The notes beneath the pieces were generated by a model. That model worked only from the letters and a program-made list of their open reading frames with translations. It was not told the origin of the DNA and searched no databases. The translations under genes were made by a program, and so were the position numbers. Shown piece by piece: positions 27,043 to 35,641 of a stretch of 64,000 nt of DNA; the first letter of the stretch is position 1; the number at the start of each line of letters is the position of its first letter. Origin of the DNA: Mycolicibacterium flavescens (GTDB lineage Bacteria; Actinomycetota; Actinomycetes; Mycobacteriales; Mycobacteriaceae); contig LR134353.1 in the NCBI GenBank assembly GCA_900637135.1, positions 3,348,001-3,412,000 of the forward strand, read 5' to 3'.

Positions 27043-28563
27043 TCAGCGCCTCGCAGCGGTCGGGGTCTGCGCCGTCGCCGCCCGGTCCCGCAGTGGCGCG
27101 TCGAACGTGTAATCGGACGGCTTGAACCGCCGCGTCATCCCCCAGAACGCGCGGGCACTGCGCGGCCACTGCGTGACGACCCGGCCGTTGGCGGCGCGAA
27201 AGTAGTTGCTGCAGCGGGTCAGCCAGACGGTGCCCGCCATCCAGCGGTCGACCTTGGCCAGGAACGCCGCCATCGTGCGCGGACGTACCTCGATGTACGA
27301 CTTACCCCGGCGCCGAAGGTGTTTCAGCGCCCGCACGATGTAATGCGCCTGCGCCTCGAGCATGAAGATCACGCTGTTGGACCCGACGTTGGTGTTGGGG
27401 CCGTAGAGCATGAAGAAGTTGGGAAAGCGCGGCACCGCCATCCCCAGGTAGGCGTAGGCTCCGTCACTCCAGGTCTCACGCAGCGAGACCCCGCCCGCGC
27501 CGACGACGTCGATCTGGCCCAGGTAGTCGGCGGCGGCGTAACCGGTCGCGCAGAGCACCACGTCGACCTCGAGTTCCGTGCCGTCCTCGGTCACCAGCGA
27601 ACGCGCCCGCAACGCTCGCGCTGGGCTCGCGATGACCTCGACGTGCGGCTGCGTCAGGGCCTGCAGGTAATCGGTGGCGAACACCAACCGCTTACAGCCG
27701 AAGGGATGGTCGGGGGTCAGCTTGCGACGTAACTCGTCGTCGGGGATCGTCGCCTCGAGCACCTTGAGCGCAATGCCCTTGAACTCCAGTGTCTTGTCGC
27801 TGCCGTTCTCGATGACCGAGATATTCGACTCGCTGCGCAACCACAGCCGGGTCCGGTAGATCTTCTTCGCCAGCGGGATGTTGCGAAACACCCACTTCTC
27901 CCGCCCGCTGTAGGCCCGATCGGGTTTGGGCAGCACCCACGTCGGTGAGCGCTGCACCGAGTAGACGCGCTCGGCCACCGTGGCGACCTCCGGAACCAGT
28001 TGCGCCGCTGTCGATCCCGTACCCAGCACCGCCACTCGCTTGCCGGAGAGGTCGACGTCGTGGTCCCACCGCGCGGTGTGCATCAACGTGCCGGTGAACG
28101 GTTCCTCCTCCACCAGGTCGGGCATGACGGGCCGGGTGAACAGGCCGACCGCCGAGACCACCACGTCGAAATCAAACCGTTCACCGCTCGCCGAGGTCAG
28201 CTGCCATCGGTCGCCCGCCCATCGCGCCGAAATGATCTCGGTGTTGAGCCGCAGGTGCGGCGTGAGTTCGTAGCGTAGCGCGCAACGTTCGAAGTATTCG
28301 AGGATCTCCTTCTGCCCGGACCACAGCCGAGACCAGTCGGGGTTCAGGTCGAACGAGTAGGAGTACAGGTGCGACTTCACATCGCAGGCCAGGCCGGGAT
28401 AGGTGTTGATCCGCCAGGTGCCGCCGACGCCGCCCTCACGATCGAAGATCGTGAAGTCGCGAAAACCGGCCTTGCGCAGGAAGATCCCCAGCGCCAGGCC
28501 ACCGGGGCCGGCGCCGATGATCCCAACCGAGAGGCTCGGATACCTCACCCGATTCGAAGGCAT
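27043..28563 (-). CDS. flavin monooxygenase, Baeyer-Villiger type
   Basis: 506 residues. FAD loop GIIGAGPGGLALGI near residue 15, the Baeyer-Villiger fingerprint FTGTLMHTARWD (F-x-G-x3-H-x3-W-D) near 155–166, and the NADPH loop VLGTGSTAAQLVPEV near 180. A GYAAADYLGQI stretch and ALKHLRRRGKSYIEV close the FAD domain. It inserts oxygen next to a ketone to give an ester or lactone. It overlaps the upstream SDR by 19 bases, and the downstream esterase is four bases away, so ketone, ester and hydrolysis steps are encoded together. Confidence 0.9.
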   Translation of the reverse strand: MPSNRVRYPSLSVGIIGAGPGGLALGIFLRKAGFRDFTIFDREGGVGGTWRINTYPGLACDVKSHLYSYSFDLNPDWSRLWSGQKEILEYFERCALRYELTPHLRLNTEIISARWAGDRWQLTSASGERFDFDVVVSAVGLFTRPVMPDLVEEEPFTGTLMHTARWDHDVDLSGKRVAVLGTGSTAAQLVPEVATVAERVYSVQRSPTWVLPKPDRAYSGREKWVFRNIPLAKKIYRTRLWLRSESNISVIENGSDKTLEFKGIALKVLEATIPDDELRRKLTPDHPFGCKRLVFATDYLQALTQPHVEVIASPARALRARSLVTEDGTELEVDVVLCATGYAAADYLGQIDVVGAGGVSLRETWSDGAYAYLGMAVPRFPNFFMLYGPNTNVGSNSVIFMLEAQAHYIVRALKHLRRRGKSYIEVRPRTMAAFLAKVDRWMAGTVWLTRCSNYFRAANGRVVTQWPRSARAFWGMTRRFKPSDYTFDAPLRDRAATAQTPTAARR

Positions 28564-29267
28564 TGCCCTCCATCCACGACGACTTCGGCTCCCGTCATGA
28601 AGGACGCCTGCTCGGAGACCAGAAAGGCGACCACGTTCGCGACCTCGTCGGGTTTCCCGATCCGGCCGAGCGTCGCGGTCAGCCGCTGCTGTGTGGCGGG
28701 GTCGAGCATCGGGGTTTCGATCGGGCCCGGGAACACCGCATTGACCCGAATGCCGGCCCCGGCGAGTTCAGCGGCGACGGCCTGGGTCAGCCCGCGCAAC
28801 GCCCACTTCGACGATCCGTACGCGGCGTGGTTCGGGAAGGGCCGGATGGCACCGGTGCTGACGGTGTTGACGATCACGGGCCCCGCTGCCCGCCGGAGAT
28901 GCTCCAGTGCTGCCTTGATTCCGAGGAACGGGCCCAGACAGTTGAACCGCCAACTGCTTTCGAACGCCTCGGGTGTTTCGTCGTCGAGGGAGCAACGATG
29001 CAGCACCCCGGCGTTGTTGATCAGCGTCGACAACCCCCCGAACCGGTCGACCACCTGGCTCACGGCGGCTTGCCACTGCTCGGGCGAGGTGACGTCGAGT
29101 TCGACCGGGATCACCTCGTCGCCGAGGTCGGCGATCGTCGCCCGCAATTCGTCCATCCGCACGTCACATGCCGCGACCCGGAATCCGTCCTGGAGCAGGC
29201 GTTTCGTGATCGCCGCGCCCTGCCCGCGTGCGGCGCCGGTCACCAGCGCGACGCGATCGCCCGTCAC
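28545..29267 (-). CDS. short-chain dehydrogenase/reductase
   Basis: 240 residues from GTG 29267, which overlaps the aldolase stop as GTGA; the longer open frame lies inside that gene. Cofactor loop TGAARGQGAAI, NNAGVLHRCSL, catalytic AAYGSSKWALRG (Tyr-x3-Lys) with a serine in TVSTGAI, and the C-terminal GAEVVVDGGQ. Classic SDR. Within the operon it probably oxidises a secondary alcohol to the ketone used by the next enzyme, or reduces an aldolase product. The directional role is inference. Confidence 0.88.
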   Translation of the reverse strand: MTGDRVALVTGAARGQGAAITKRLLQDGFRVAACDVRMDELRATIADLGDEVIPVELDVTSPEQWQAAVSQVVDRFGGLSTLINNAGVLHRCSLDDETPEAFESSWRFNCLGPFLGIKAALEHLRRAAGPVIVNTVSTGAIRPFPNHAAYGSSKWALRGLTQAVAAELAGAGIRVNAVFPGPIETPMLDPATQQRLTATLGRIGKPDEVANVVAFLVSEQASFMTGAEVVVDGGQCLRIG

Positions 29268-30001
29268 TGGGAATCCTTGAGGATCTCCTCGGCGCCGCGC
29301 CGCAACGCCTGAGACTCCGACGCGACCGTGAGCATGCGATACCCCATGTCGGCCATGGCCCTTCCATTCTTGCCGGCGTGGATGCCGGCGATCACGCCCG
29401 ACGCGGCGGCGCTGGACTGGATACGAGCGAGCGCGTCCGTGACGGGCGTCGCGGTCCAGGCCGCGGCCGGGGCGTGCCCGAGCGCGATCGCCAGATCGTT
29501 GGGGCCGACGTACACCCCCGTCACCCCGGGCACCGCGCAGATCTCGTCGACCGCGGCCAGTCCCCGCACGCTCTCGATCATCGCGAACACCCCCGCGCGG
29601 GCTTCGTGTTCGGCCGGATCGCGCCCGACGTCGGCGCGCAGCGGCCCGTAGCTGCGCACCCCCGCGGGTGGGTACCGGGTCGCCGCGACGGCCGCGGCGG
29701 CCTGCTCCGGCGATTCCACCATCGCGATGATGACGGCGTCGGCGCCCGCGTCGAGCACACGGCCGATAGGTGCGGGGTCGGCAGAGGGTAACCGCACCGC
29801 CGTCGCGATCCGGACGTGTTCGAGGCGACGCAACAACAGCGCGACATCGGCGTCGCCCAGATACCCGTGCTGCACGTCGAATCCGACATAGTCGTAGCCG
29901 GCCTGGGCGAATTCTTCGGGGCCCATGATGGTCGGCCCGACCACCCATCCTCCCCACACGTGCTCACGGGTGGCGAGGGCCTGCTGAATTCTGCTGGTCA
30001 T
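29264..30001 (-). CDS. HpcH/HpaI-family aldolase
   Basis: 245 residues from ATG 30001, overlapping the upstream dehydrogenase stop by ATGA. Family features: GYDYVGFDVQHGYL, VRLPSADPAPIGRVLDAGADAVIIAMVES, the metal glutamate in VFAMIESVRG and the aspartate in VYVGPNDLAIALG. Class II, divalent-metal pyruvate/oxaloacetate-type aldolases such as HpcH cleave 4-hydroxy-2-keto acids. Its place in the operon suggests that the ring-opened product is finally cleaved to pyruvate or a similar keto acid plus an aldehyde. Confidence 0.88.
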   Translation of the reverse strand: MTSRIQQALATREHVWGGWVVGPTIMGPEEFAQAGYDYVGFDVQHGYLGDADVALLLRRLEHVRIATAVRLPSADPAPIGRVLDAGADAVIIAMVESPEQAAAAVAATRYPPAGVRSYGPLRADVGRDPAEHEARAGVFAMIESVRGLAAVDEICAVPGVTGVYVGPNDLAIALGHAPAAAWTATPVTDALARIQSSAAASGVIAGIHAGKNGRAMADMGYRMLTVASESQALRRGAEEILKDSQ

Positions 30002-30966
30002 TCGACGATCGCGATCTTGATGCGGTCCGGCGCCGGGCGGCACGCGAGTTCGAACGCGGCCTGGGCATCGTCGACGCCGAATGTGTGTGTCACATAAGTC
30101 GGCAGCAGATCGGGGTGGTGCCGGACGAACTCGTTGGCAGCGGCCAGCATCCGTCGCCGGTCCAGGGTCACACCGGACTTCAGCGTCAAGTTGTTGCGCA
30201 GCATGGTGCGCATGCTGATCGGATAGCTGTCGTCGTCGGGCACACCGAAATAGAACACGGTCCCACCCGGCGCGGCCGCCTCGATCGCGTGACCGAGGGT
30301 GGCGACCTGGTGCCCGACGGCTTCGATGACCACATCGGGCCGGTCGCCGGGCTCGAGGTGGCTCACCCACCGGTCGCTGGTGGCGCGCACGATCGTGTCC
30401 ACGCCGAACTCCTTGCCCACCACGTCGCGGTCGACCGGGTCGACGCCGGTGACGCGACGTGCGCCGAACGCCTTTGCCGCATAGGAGAACAGCAGACCGA
30501 TCGAGCCCTGCCCGATCACCGCGACGTGCAGGCCTCTGAGTTTGGGCAACTGTTCGACCGCATACAGCACACACGCCAGCGGCTGCAGGGCAACGGCATG
30601 CTGCGGGCTCAGATTATGGTCGTAGTAGGCCAGCCCGTCGCCGTCGGCGACGACATGTTGCATCAGGCCGTCGAAGCCGGACGCCCAGCCGACGACCCAG
30701 TCCCCCACACCGTGGCTGCGATGCCTACTGGCGATCACCTCGCCGACGACCTCGTGGATCGGGAAGCCCGGCATCTCGGCCGCGCTCACCCCCCGATCGC
30801 CTGCGATCTTGCCGCGAACACCCCGGAACGGCGGCAGGTCGCTACCGCAGACCCCCGCCGCGCGAAAGCGCAGCAGCACCTGCTGATCTGCCAACGACTC
30901 CGGCGTTGTCTCCGGAATGTCTTGGCGCTCGAAGGTGTACGGCGCGACCAGTCGATAGGACCACAT
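29998..30966 (-). CDS. medium-chain (zinc-type) alcohol dehydrogenase
   Basis: 322 residues from ATG 30966 (MWSYRLVAPYTFERQD). GroES-like N-terminal domain with CGSDLPPFRG (catalytic Cys), then FPIHEVVGEVIAS where most members have GHE; the structural four-cysteine zinc loop is missing. The Rossmann domain has VAVIGQGSIGLLFSYAAKAFGARRVTGVDPV. It probably oxidises an alcohol made by the P450 encoded one base upstream. It ends overlapping the aldolase start. The substitution of the conserved GHE histidine region makes the zinc state uncertain. Confidence 0.8.
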   Translation of the reverse strand: MWSYRLVAPYTFERQDIPETTPESLADQQVLLRFRAAGVCGSDLPPFRGVRGKIAGDRGVSAAEMPGFPIHEVVGEVIASRHRSHGVGDWVVGWASGFDGLMQHVVADGDGLAYYDHNLSPQHAVALQPLACVLYAVEQLPKLRGLHVAVIGQGSIGLLFSYAAKAFGARRVTGVDPVDRDVVGKEFGVDTIVRATSDRWVSHLEPGDRPDVVIEAVGHQVATLGHAIEAAAPGGTVFYFGVPDDDSYPISMRTMLRNNLTLKSGVTLDRRRMLAAANEFVRHHPDLLPTYVTHTFGVDDAQAAFELACRPAPDRIKIAIVE

Positions 30967-30967
30967 C

Positions 30968-32206
30968 TCACACACCCTCCGCGTGGACCTCGACAGGAAC
31001 ACTGCTCCAGCCCCACTGAAAACTCGACGGCGGCCGGGACGCGGCCTCACCGTCGATGCGCCAGTCTCCGACCCGCTTGAGCCATTCGGTCACCATGATG
31101 CCGATCTCCAACCGCGCCAGGTGCACCCCGAGGCAGAAGTGTTGTCCGCGACCGAAGGCCAGCAGGCGCTCGATGGGACGGTCCCAGATGAACGTGTCCG
31201 GATCGGAGTATTCGCGTTCGTCACGGTTGGCCGACGCCAGCAGTGAAATGATCCGTTGCCCTGGTCGAATTGTGGTGCCGTGCATGGTGAACGGCTTACG
31301 CACGGTGCGTGCAAACCATTGCGCGGGCGCGCAATAGCGGATCATCTCCTCGCGCGCGACGAGAACATGGTTGTCGACGTCGCTGCGCACGGCGGACAGC
31401 TGATCGGGCCGAAGGCCCAGCTCCCAGAGGCCGTGTGCGACGATCTTCGGCACCGTTTCGGTTCCGCCGATGAAGATCCCGAGCAACTGGGTGGCGGCCT
31501 CGACATCGGTGAACGCCGAGCCGTCCGGCAGCCGGTACTCGATCAGGTTGTCGGCGATCGGGTTCTCGCCGGGCGTGGTCCTGCTGCGCTGGATGATCGG
31601 AATCAGGTACTCCAGGTAACCCGGCCGTGCATTGGCCACCTCGACCCCGCTGCCCGGCTGCGCGAGGCTGCCCGCGTTGACGGTCGCCAGCACGTCGGCC
31701 GCGAGATCCACCGGCAATCCGAGCAATTCGCAGACCATGGACGCGGCGACGATGCCGCCGTAGTCCTGGGTCAGGTCGAAGGCGCCGCGCGGCAGCAACT
31801 CGTCGAGGCGCTCGTTGGCCAGTTGACGGATGCGGTCGGCCAACTTGCCGGCCGACCTCGGCCGGAACGGGGGCGATGTGCAGCGTCGCACGGTGTCGTA
31901 GATCGGCGCGTCGAAGTTCGCGTGGAAGGGCATCGGATGCAGCGCCGGGTCGGGCACGGGCCCGTCGTTGTGCTTCGCGAGAACCGTTGCCGCGGGCAGG
32001 GTTCCCTCGGAGGAAACGAACGTGCCGTCGTTGACCTCCAACACCCGCCAGATGTCCTCGAAACGCGAAAGGGCGTAGGTGTCCCATTTCTCGACGAAGT
32101 ACACCGGGTGCCGATCGCGCAGCGCCCGATAGAACGGCAGCGGGTCGGCCATCACCGCCGGGTCGAACGGATCATAGGAGAACGTCTCGAGAACAGTCAT
32201 GTTCAT
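30968..32206 (-). CDS. cytochrome P450
   Basis: 412 residues from ATG 32206, overlapping the stop of the NIPSNAP-like gene by ATGA; a second ATG lies two codons in. I-helix GIFIGGTETV, K-helix E-x-x-R equivalent EEMIRYC, and heme loop LLAFGRGQHFCLGVHLAR. Soluble bacterial class I P450. It should hydroxylate the substrate of the pathway; the next genes could oxidise the alcohol to a ketone. No ferredoxin lies in this operon, but one lies with the second P450 at 35.4 kb. Confidence 0.92.
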   Translation of the reverse strand: MNMTVLETFSYDPFDPAVMADPLPFYRALRDRHPVYFVEKWDTYALSRFEDIWRVLEVNDGTFVSSEGTLPAATVLAKHNDGPVPDPALHPMPFHANFDAPIYDTVRRCTSPPFRPRSAGKLADRIRQLANERLDELLPRGAFDLTQDYGGIVAASMVCELLGLPVDLAADVLATVNAGSLAQPGSGVEVANARPGYLEYLIPIIQRSRTTPGENPIADNLIEYRLPDGSAFTDVEAATQLLGIFIGGTETVPKIVAHGLWELGLRPDQLSAVRSDVDNHVLVAREEMIRYCAPAQWFARTVRKPFTMHGTTIRPGQRIISLLASANRDEREYSDPDTFIWDRPIERLLAFGRGQHFCLGVHLARLEIGIMVTEWLKRVGDWRIDGEAASRPPSSFQWGWSSVPVEVHAEGV

Positions 32207-32907
32207 CGCAGCGGTGACGGTGGGAGGGCGGCCAGGATGGAGTCTTCCCAGCCGTCGCGCAGCGCGGGCGCGACGCTCATCCAGGTGACGATCTCGACGG
32301 GCGGGCTGTCCTTCCACGACGGGTAGTGGTTGGCGAAGCAGTCCCAGTCGTCGTCGAGCGCCCAGTAATGGATGACCTCGTTGAAGCGGAAGGTCGTGAT
32401 GAACGAACCGAGCCAACGCTTTCCGGTACGTTCCGACCACGGCACGTAGAGGCGTTCCAGTTCGCGGATGTAGTCGTCCTGGCGGCCGGGTTTGGTCTGC
32501 ATGATCTCCTGGATCACCAGCCCGGCACCGAAGTTCGCCTCCTGCAGCTGCGCGAGTGTCCGATTGTATTTACCCGCGTACATGATGCGGCCCTCACCCG
32601 AGGCGCCGATCTCGGCGAGGTATGTCGACCACTTCGCTGCGGCTTCCTCATGGCTGCCGCCCCTGGCCTGCGCCTTGCCGATGCGCGCATAGTCGGCGAA
32701 CGTGTCGATCTCCCAGATGATCGTCACCTGCGGCCAGTGGCCGTTGTACGGCGTCGTCTCCCAGATCGCGAACAGCCGCGCGCCGAGGTCGGCCATCATC
32801 GGCTGGTACACGTCGCCAAAAACCTCACTGAACCCGCCGGACCGGCCGGAACCGAGCGCGATGGTCTCGTGGAGATAGAGCAGCGTGTGACCGTAGTACT
32901 TCTTCAT
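32203..32907 (-). CDS. NIPSNAP/EthD-like two-domain protein
   Basis: 234 residues from ATG 32907 (MKKYYGHTLLYLHET); the frame is open up to 32949, but that would run into the operator. Two similar alpha/beta halves (about 5–100 and 125–225), each with a strand-helix-strand pattern, the first with WPQVTIIWEIDTFADYARI and the second with NEVIHYWALDDDWDCFANH. This fits dimeric alpha-beta barrel proteins of the NIPSNAP/EthD kind, which often accompany P450 systems as helpers or small oxygenases. First gene of the seven-gene operon; the shared operator lies 36 bases upstream. Confidence 0.7.
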   Translation of the reverse strand: MKKYYGHTLLYLHETIALGSGRSGGFSEVFGDVYQPMMADLGARLFAIWETTPYNGHWPQVTIIWEIDTFADYARIGKAQARGGSHEEAAAKWSTYLAEIGASGEGRIMYAGKYNRTLAQLQEANFGAGLVIQEIMQTKPGRQDDYIRELERLYVPWSERTGKRWLGSFITTFRFNEVIHYWALDDDWDCFANHYPSWKDSPPVEIVTWMSVAPALRDGWEDSILAALPPSPLR

Positions 32908-32943
32908 GACCTGCACCCATTTGACAGCGACACCTTGCGAGCG

Positions 32944-32969
32944 TGACACTTATCGCGTGTTTTGTAAAG
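32944..32969. promoter_or_regulatory. shared operator, copy 3
   Basis: TGACACT (32944–32950), 12 bases, TGTAAAG (32963–32969). It lies between the seven-gene operon (minus) and the lactonase–thioesterase pair (plus), ten bases before the lactonase ATG. Confidence 0.78.
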
Positions 32970-32979
32970 GTGTGTCGGG

Positions 32980-33798
32980 ATGACTCCGACGCCGCTGGCG
33001 AAGGGGTTCTGCTTCGGCGAGGGCCCGCGCTGGTTCGAAGGTCTGCTCTGGTTCTCCGACATGCTTGGCGAAGCGGTGCACACCGTCGACCTCAACGGTG
33101 ATCTGACGACGCTGCCCCTTCCGGGACATGCGCCCGCCGGCCTCGGATTTCGCCCCGACGGGTCGTTGCTGATCTCCTCCACCGAGGCGCGCCAGGTGCT
33201 GCGCTACGACGGCGAGAACGTCACGGCGATCGCCGACCTGTCCGCGATCGTCCCGGCCCCACTCGGCGACATGGTCGTCGACCGCACCGGGCGCGCTTAC
33301 GTCGGCTCCCCGGCCCGCGAACAGGGAGTGATCGTGCGGCTCGATCCCGACGACACGTTCACCGTCGTCGCCGACGGCCTCGACTTCCCGAACGGGATGG
33401 TCATCACCACCGACGGCACAACGCTGATCGTCGCCGAGTCGACCGGACGCCGACTGACCGCGTACTCCCTTGCAGGTGACGGCGCACTGTCCGATCGCCG
33501 CATCTTCGCCGACAAGCTCGACGGACCACCGGACGGCATCTGCCTCGACGCCGAGGGCGCCGTGTGGGCCGCGATGACGCTGGCCGGTCAGTTCGAGCGG
33601 ATCACCGAAGGCGGCGGCGTCACCGACCGCATCGACATCGGCGAGCGCATCGCGATCGCCTGCGCGCTCGGCGGTCCCGAGCGTCGCACCCTTTTTCTGT
33701 TGTCCAGCACCGACGCGTATCCACAGCGGCTCAAAGGCACCAAGCTGTCGCGCCTCGATGCGACCACCGTCGACATACCGGGAGCCGGGCTACCGTGA
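32980..33798 (+). CDS. SMP-30/gluconolactonase-family lactonase
   Basis: 272 residues from ATG 32980, with no Shine-Dalgarno sequence visible and the operator ending ten bases earlier. Six-bladed propeller features: GFCFGEGPRWFEGLLWFSD (metal Glu), DGLDFPNGMVITTDGTTLIVAES (metal Asn) and LDGPPDGICLDAEGAVWAA (metal Asp). These enzymes hydrolyse lactones. Facing an operon with a Baeyer-Villiger-type enzyme and sharing its operator, it is a good candidate for opening the lactone made there. Confidence 0.88.
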   Translation: MTPTPLAKGFCFGEGPRWFEGLLWFSDMLGEAVHTVDLNGDLTTLPLPGHAPAGLGFRPDGSLLISSTEARQVLRYDGENVTAIADLSAIVPAPLGDMVVDRTGRAYVGSPAREQGVIVRLDPDDTFTVVADGLDFPNGMVITTDGTTLIVAESTGRRLTAYSLAGDGALSDRRIFADKLDGPPDGICLDAEGAVWAAMTLAGQFERITEGGGVTDRIDIGERIAIACALGGPERRTLFLLSSTDAYPQRLKGTKLSRLDATTVDIPGAGLP

Positions 33799-34610
33799 GC
33801 GATTCCTATTACGAGCTCATCGACGACGCCGATCCGCTCGGCGAGAAGTTCCGCGCGACCGACCTGGTCCGCAGCACCTGGTCGGCCGCGATCCAGCACG
33901 GAGCGCCGGTGTCTGCCATCCTGGTTCGCGCGCTCAAACGCTGCGAGGCCCGCGACGACACCCGCTTGAGCCGGGTGCTGATCGACCTGCTCGGCGGTGT
34001 TCCCGCCGAGGGTGATCTGTGGGTGCGGTCGCGAATCGAGCGCTCGGGCAAGCAGATCGAACTCGTCAGCTCCGAACTGCTGGCTGCGAGGCCGGACGGG
34101 GACCCGCGGCCCGTCGCGCGGGCCAGCGGGTGGCGGTTGAAGACCGTCGACACCCACGCCGTACAGCATGCGCCGCAACCTCCTCTGCGTCCGCTGTCCG
34201 AGGCGAAAAGCCGTGACATGAAGAAGGACTGGGATCGCAACTACGTGCACAGCCTCGACTGGCGGTGGCTGACCGAACCGCTGTGCGAGGGGCCCGGCGA
34301 GTCGTGGATCCGCCCGGAGGTCGACTTGGTCAAAGGCGAGGCCATGACCCCGCTGGAGCGGTTGTTCGCGGTGGCCGACGACGCCAACGGCATCGGGACC
34401 AAGCTGGACATCCGCCGCTGGACGTTCATGAACACCGATCTCGTCGTGCACGTGCACCGGATCCCGGAGGGCGAGTGGATCGGTATCCGCGCCGAGACCA
34501 GCTACGGGCCCGACGGCATCGGTACGACGCTCGGCACGCTGTTCGACGAGACCGGCGCGGTCGGCGCGATCCAGCAGTCCGTGCTCGTCCGGCCGATGCC
34601 CCAGCGCTGA
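33795..34610 (+). CDS. acyl-CoA thioesterase family protein (TesB-like hotdog)
   Basis: 271 residues from GTG 33795, which overlaps the lactonase stop as GTGA. Two hotdog halves typical of TesB/4HBT_3 proteins: about 10–110 with EKFRATDLVRSTWSAAIQHGAPVSAILVRAL, and 155–268 with LFAVADDANGIGTKLDIRRWTFMNTDLVVHVHR and GIRAETSYGPDGIGTTLGTLFDETGAVG. It would release CoA from bulky acyl-CoA intermediates. Coupled to the lactonase and therefore under the same operator. Confidence 0.8.
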   Translation: MSDSYYELIDDADPLGEKFRATDLVRSTWSAAIQHGAPVSAILVRALKRCEARDDTRLSRVLIDLLGGVPAEGDLWVRSRIERSGKQIELVSSELLAARPDGDPRPVARASGWRLKTVDTHAVQHAPQPPLRPLSEAKSRDMKKDWDRNYVHSLDWRWLTEPLCEGPGESWIRPEVDLVKGEAMTPLERLFAVADDANGIGTKLDIRRWTFMNTDLVVHVHRIPEGEWIGIRAETSYGPDGIGTTLGTLFDETGAVGAIQQSVLVRPMPQR

Positions 34611-35372
34611 TCAGGGCGTGCAGGCGCCGGTCGCGACCGGGATGTTCGCGCGCGCCCCGTCGGTCACCGTCGCCGAGACCTGCTTGGCGGTGAGCACGAA
34701 ACCGGTCTCGGGGTCGTCGATGGCCGCCCCGAAGCTGATGCCGAGCACGTGGCCGTTCAGGTCGATGAGCGGTCCACCGGAACCGCCGCGCCGGATCGGG
34801 CCCCTGATGACGTAGACCTCGCGGTTCACCGTCGTGGTGCGGTAGATGTCCGGCCCGAGAAGCTCCATGACCCTGCGGATTCGCGCAGGGGTGGCCACGA
34901 ACGGCCCTCCCCCCGGATATCCGAGCACGAGGGCATCGGCGCCGATGACGGCGGTGTGCTGGTCCATCGCCAGCGTGGGGGCTTGCAGGTCGGGCACGTC
35001 GAGCACGGCGACGTCCATCGCCGGGTCGAAAACCACGACGGTGGCCGGTATCTCCCGGTCGCCCGCCCAGACTCTGACGACGTCCGCGCCCGCCACGGTG
35101 TGTGCGGCCGACATCACCCGGTTCGGTGCGACGACGACCCCGCTGCCGTCCACCGTCCTCGCGCACTGCAGGGCCTCCGTGTGGATCTTCACGACGCTGC
35201 GCGCCGCCTCTGCGACGACAGCGCTGTCGGCCAGCGTGGCATCGGGTGCGGCGAGCGTAGTGATCGCGATCGGAGTGGGCTCCTCGGCGACGAGGTCGAA
35301 CGATCCCCTGATCGCGCCGCAGCCGGTCACGCCGATCGCGACCAGGCACACCGCAAGCAATCTCGACCTCAT
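34611..35372 (-). CDS. trypsin-like serine protease lipoprotein (MarP-like domain)
   Basis: 253 residues. Signal peptide with lipobox V-T-G-C (Cys18), then a chymotrypsin-fold protease: catalytic His91 in SAAHTV, Asp120 in DPAMDVAVLDV and Ser198 in RRGGSGGPLID. The domain reads like that of the membrane protease MarP (Rv3671c), but without its membrane part, being tethered by a lipid instead. It converges on the thioesterase gene with no gap. Its link to the surrounding catabolic genes is not evident; a role in envelope proteolysis is inferred. Confidence 0.8.
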   Translation of the reverse strand: MRSRLLAVCLVAIGVTGCGAIRGSFDLVAEEPTPIAITTLAAPDATLADSAVVAEAARSVVKIHTEALQCARTVDGSGVVVAPNRVMSAAHTVAGADVVRVWAGDREIPATVVVFDPAMDVAVLDVPDLQAPTLAMDQHTAVIGADALVLGYPGGGPFVATPARIRRVMELLGPDIYRTTTVNREVYVIRGPIRRGGSGGPLIDLNGHVLGISFGAAIDDPETGFVLTAKQVSATVTDGARANIPVATGACTP

Positions 35373-35441
35373 TGCCGAAACGATAACTCCGCGGGAGGCG
35401 AATCGGAGGCCAAGCTCGCCCAGCCAGTCGAGCCGGTTGAG

Positions 35442-35633
35442 CTAGTCGATCAAGCGCAACGCCGCGGCCGGGCACTGCGTCACAGCCTGCAGCATCCGGT
35501 CCCTGTCGGACTCCGGACGTTCGGGCTCGTGGATCAGCACGATACCGTCGTCACGCACCTCGAACAACTCCTCGGCGATCGACTCGCAGATCCCGTGTCC
35601 GGTGCACCGGTCCAGATCGACTTCGACGCGCAT
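35442..35633 (-). CDS. P450-type ferredoxin, [3Fe-4S]
   Basis: 63 residues from ATG 35633; AGGAG lies five bases ahead and overlaps the P450 stop codon. The cluster loop reads C-T-G-H-G-I-C, followed later by Q-C-P: three cysteines with a histidine where four-iron ferredoxins have the extra cysteine. This is the usual form of mycobacterial P450 partners. It starts eight bases after the P450 gene and is surely its electron donor; it could also serve the P450 at 31 kb, which lacks one. Confidence 0.92.
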   Translation of the reverse strand: MRVEVDLDRCTGHGICESIAEELFEVRDDGIVLIHEPERPESDRDRMLQAVTQCPAAALRLID

Positions 35634-35641
35634 GCGCACTC

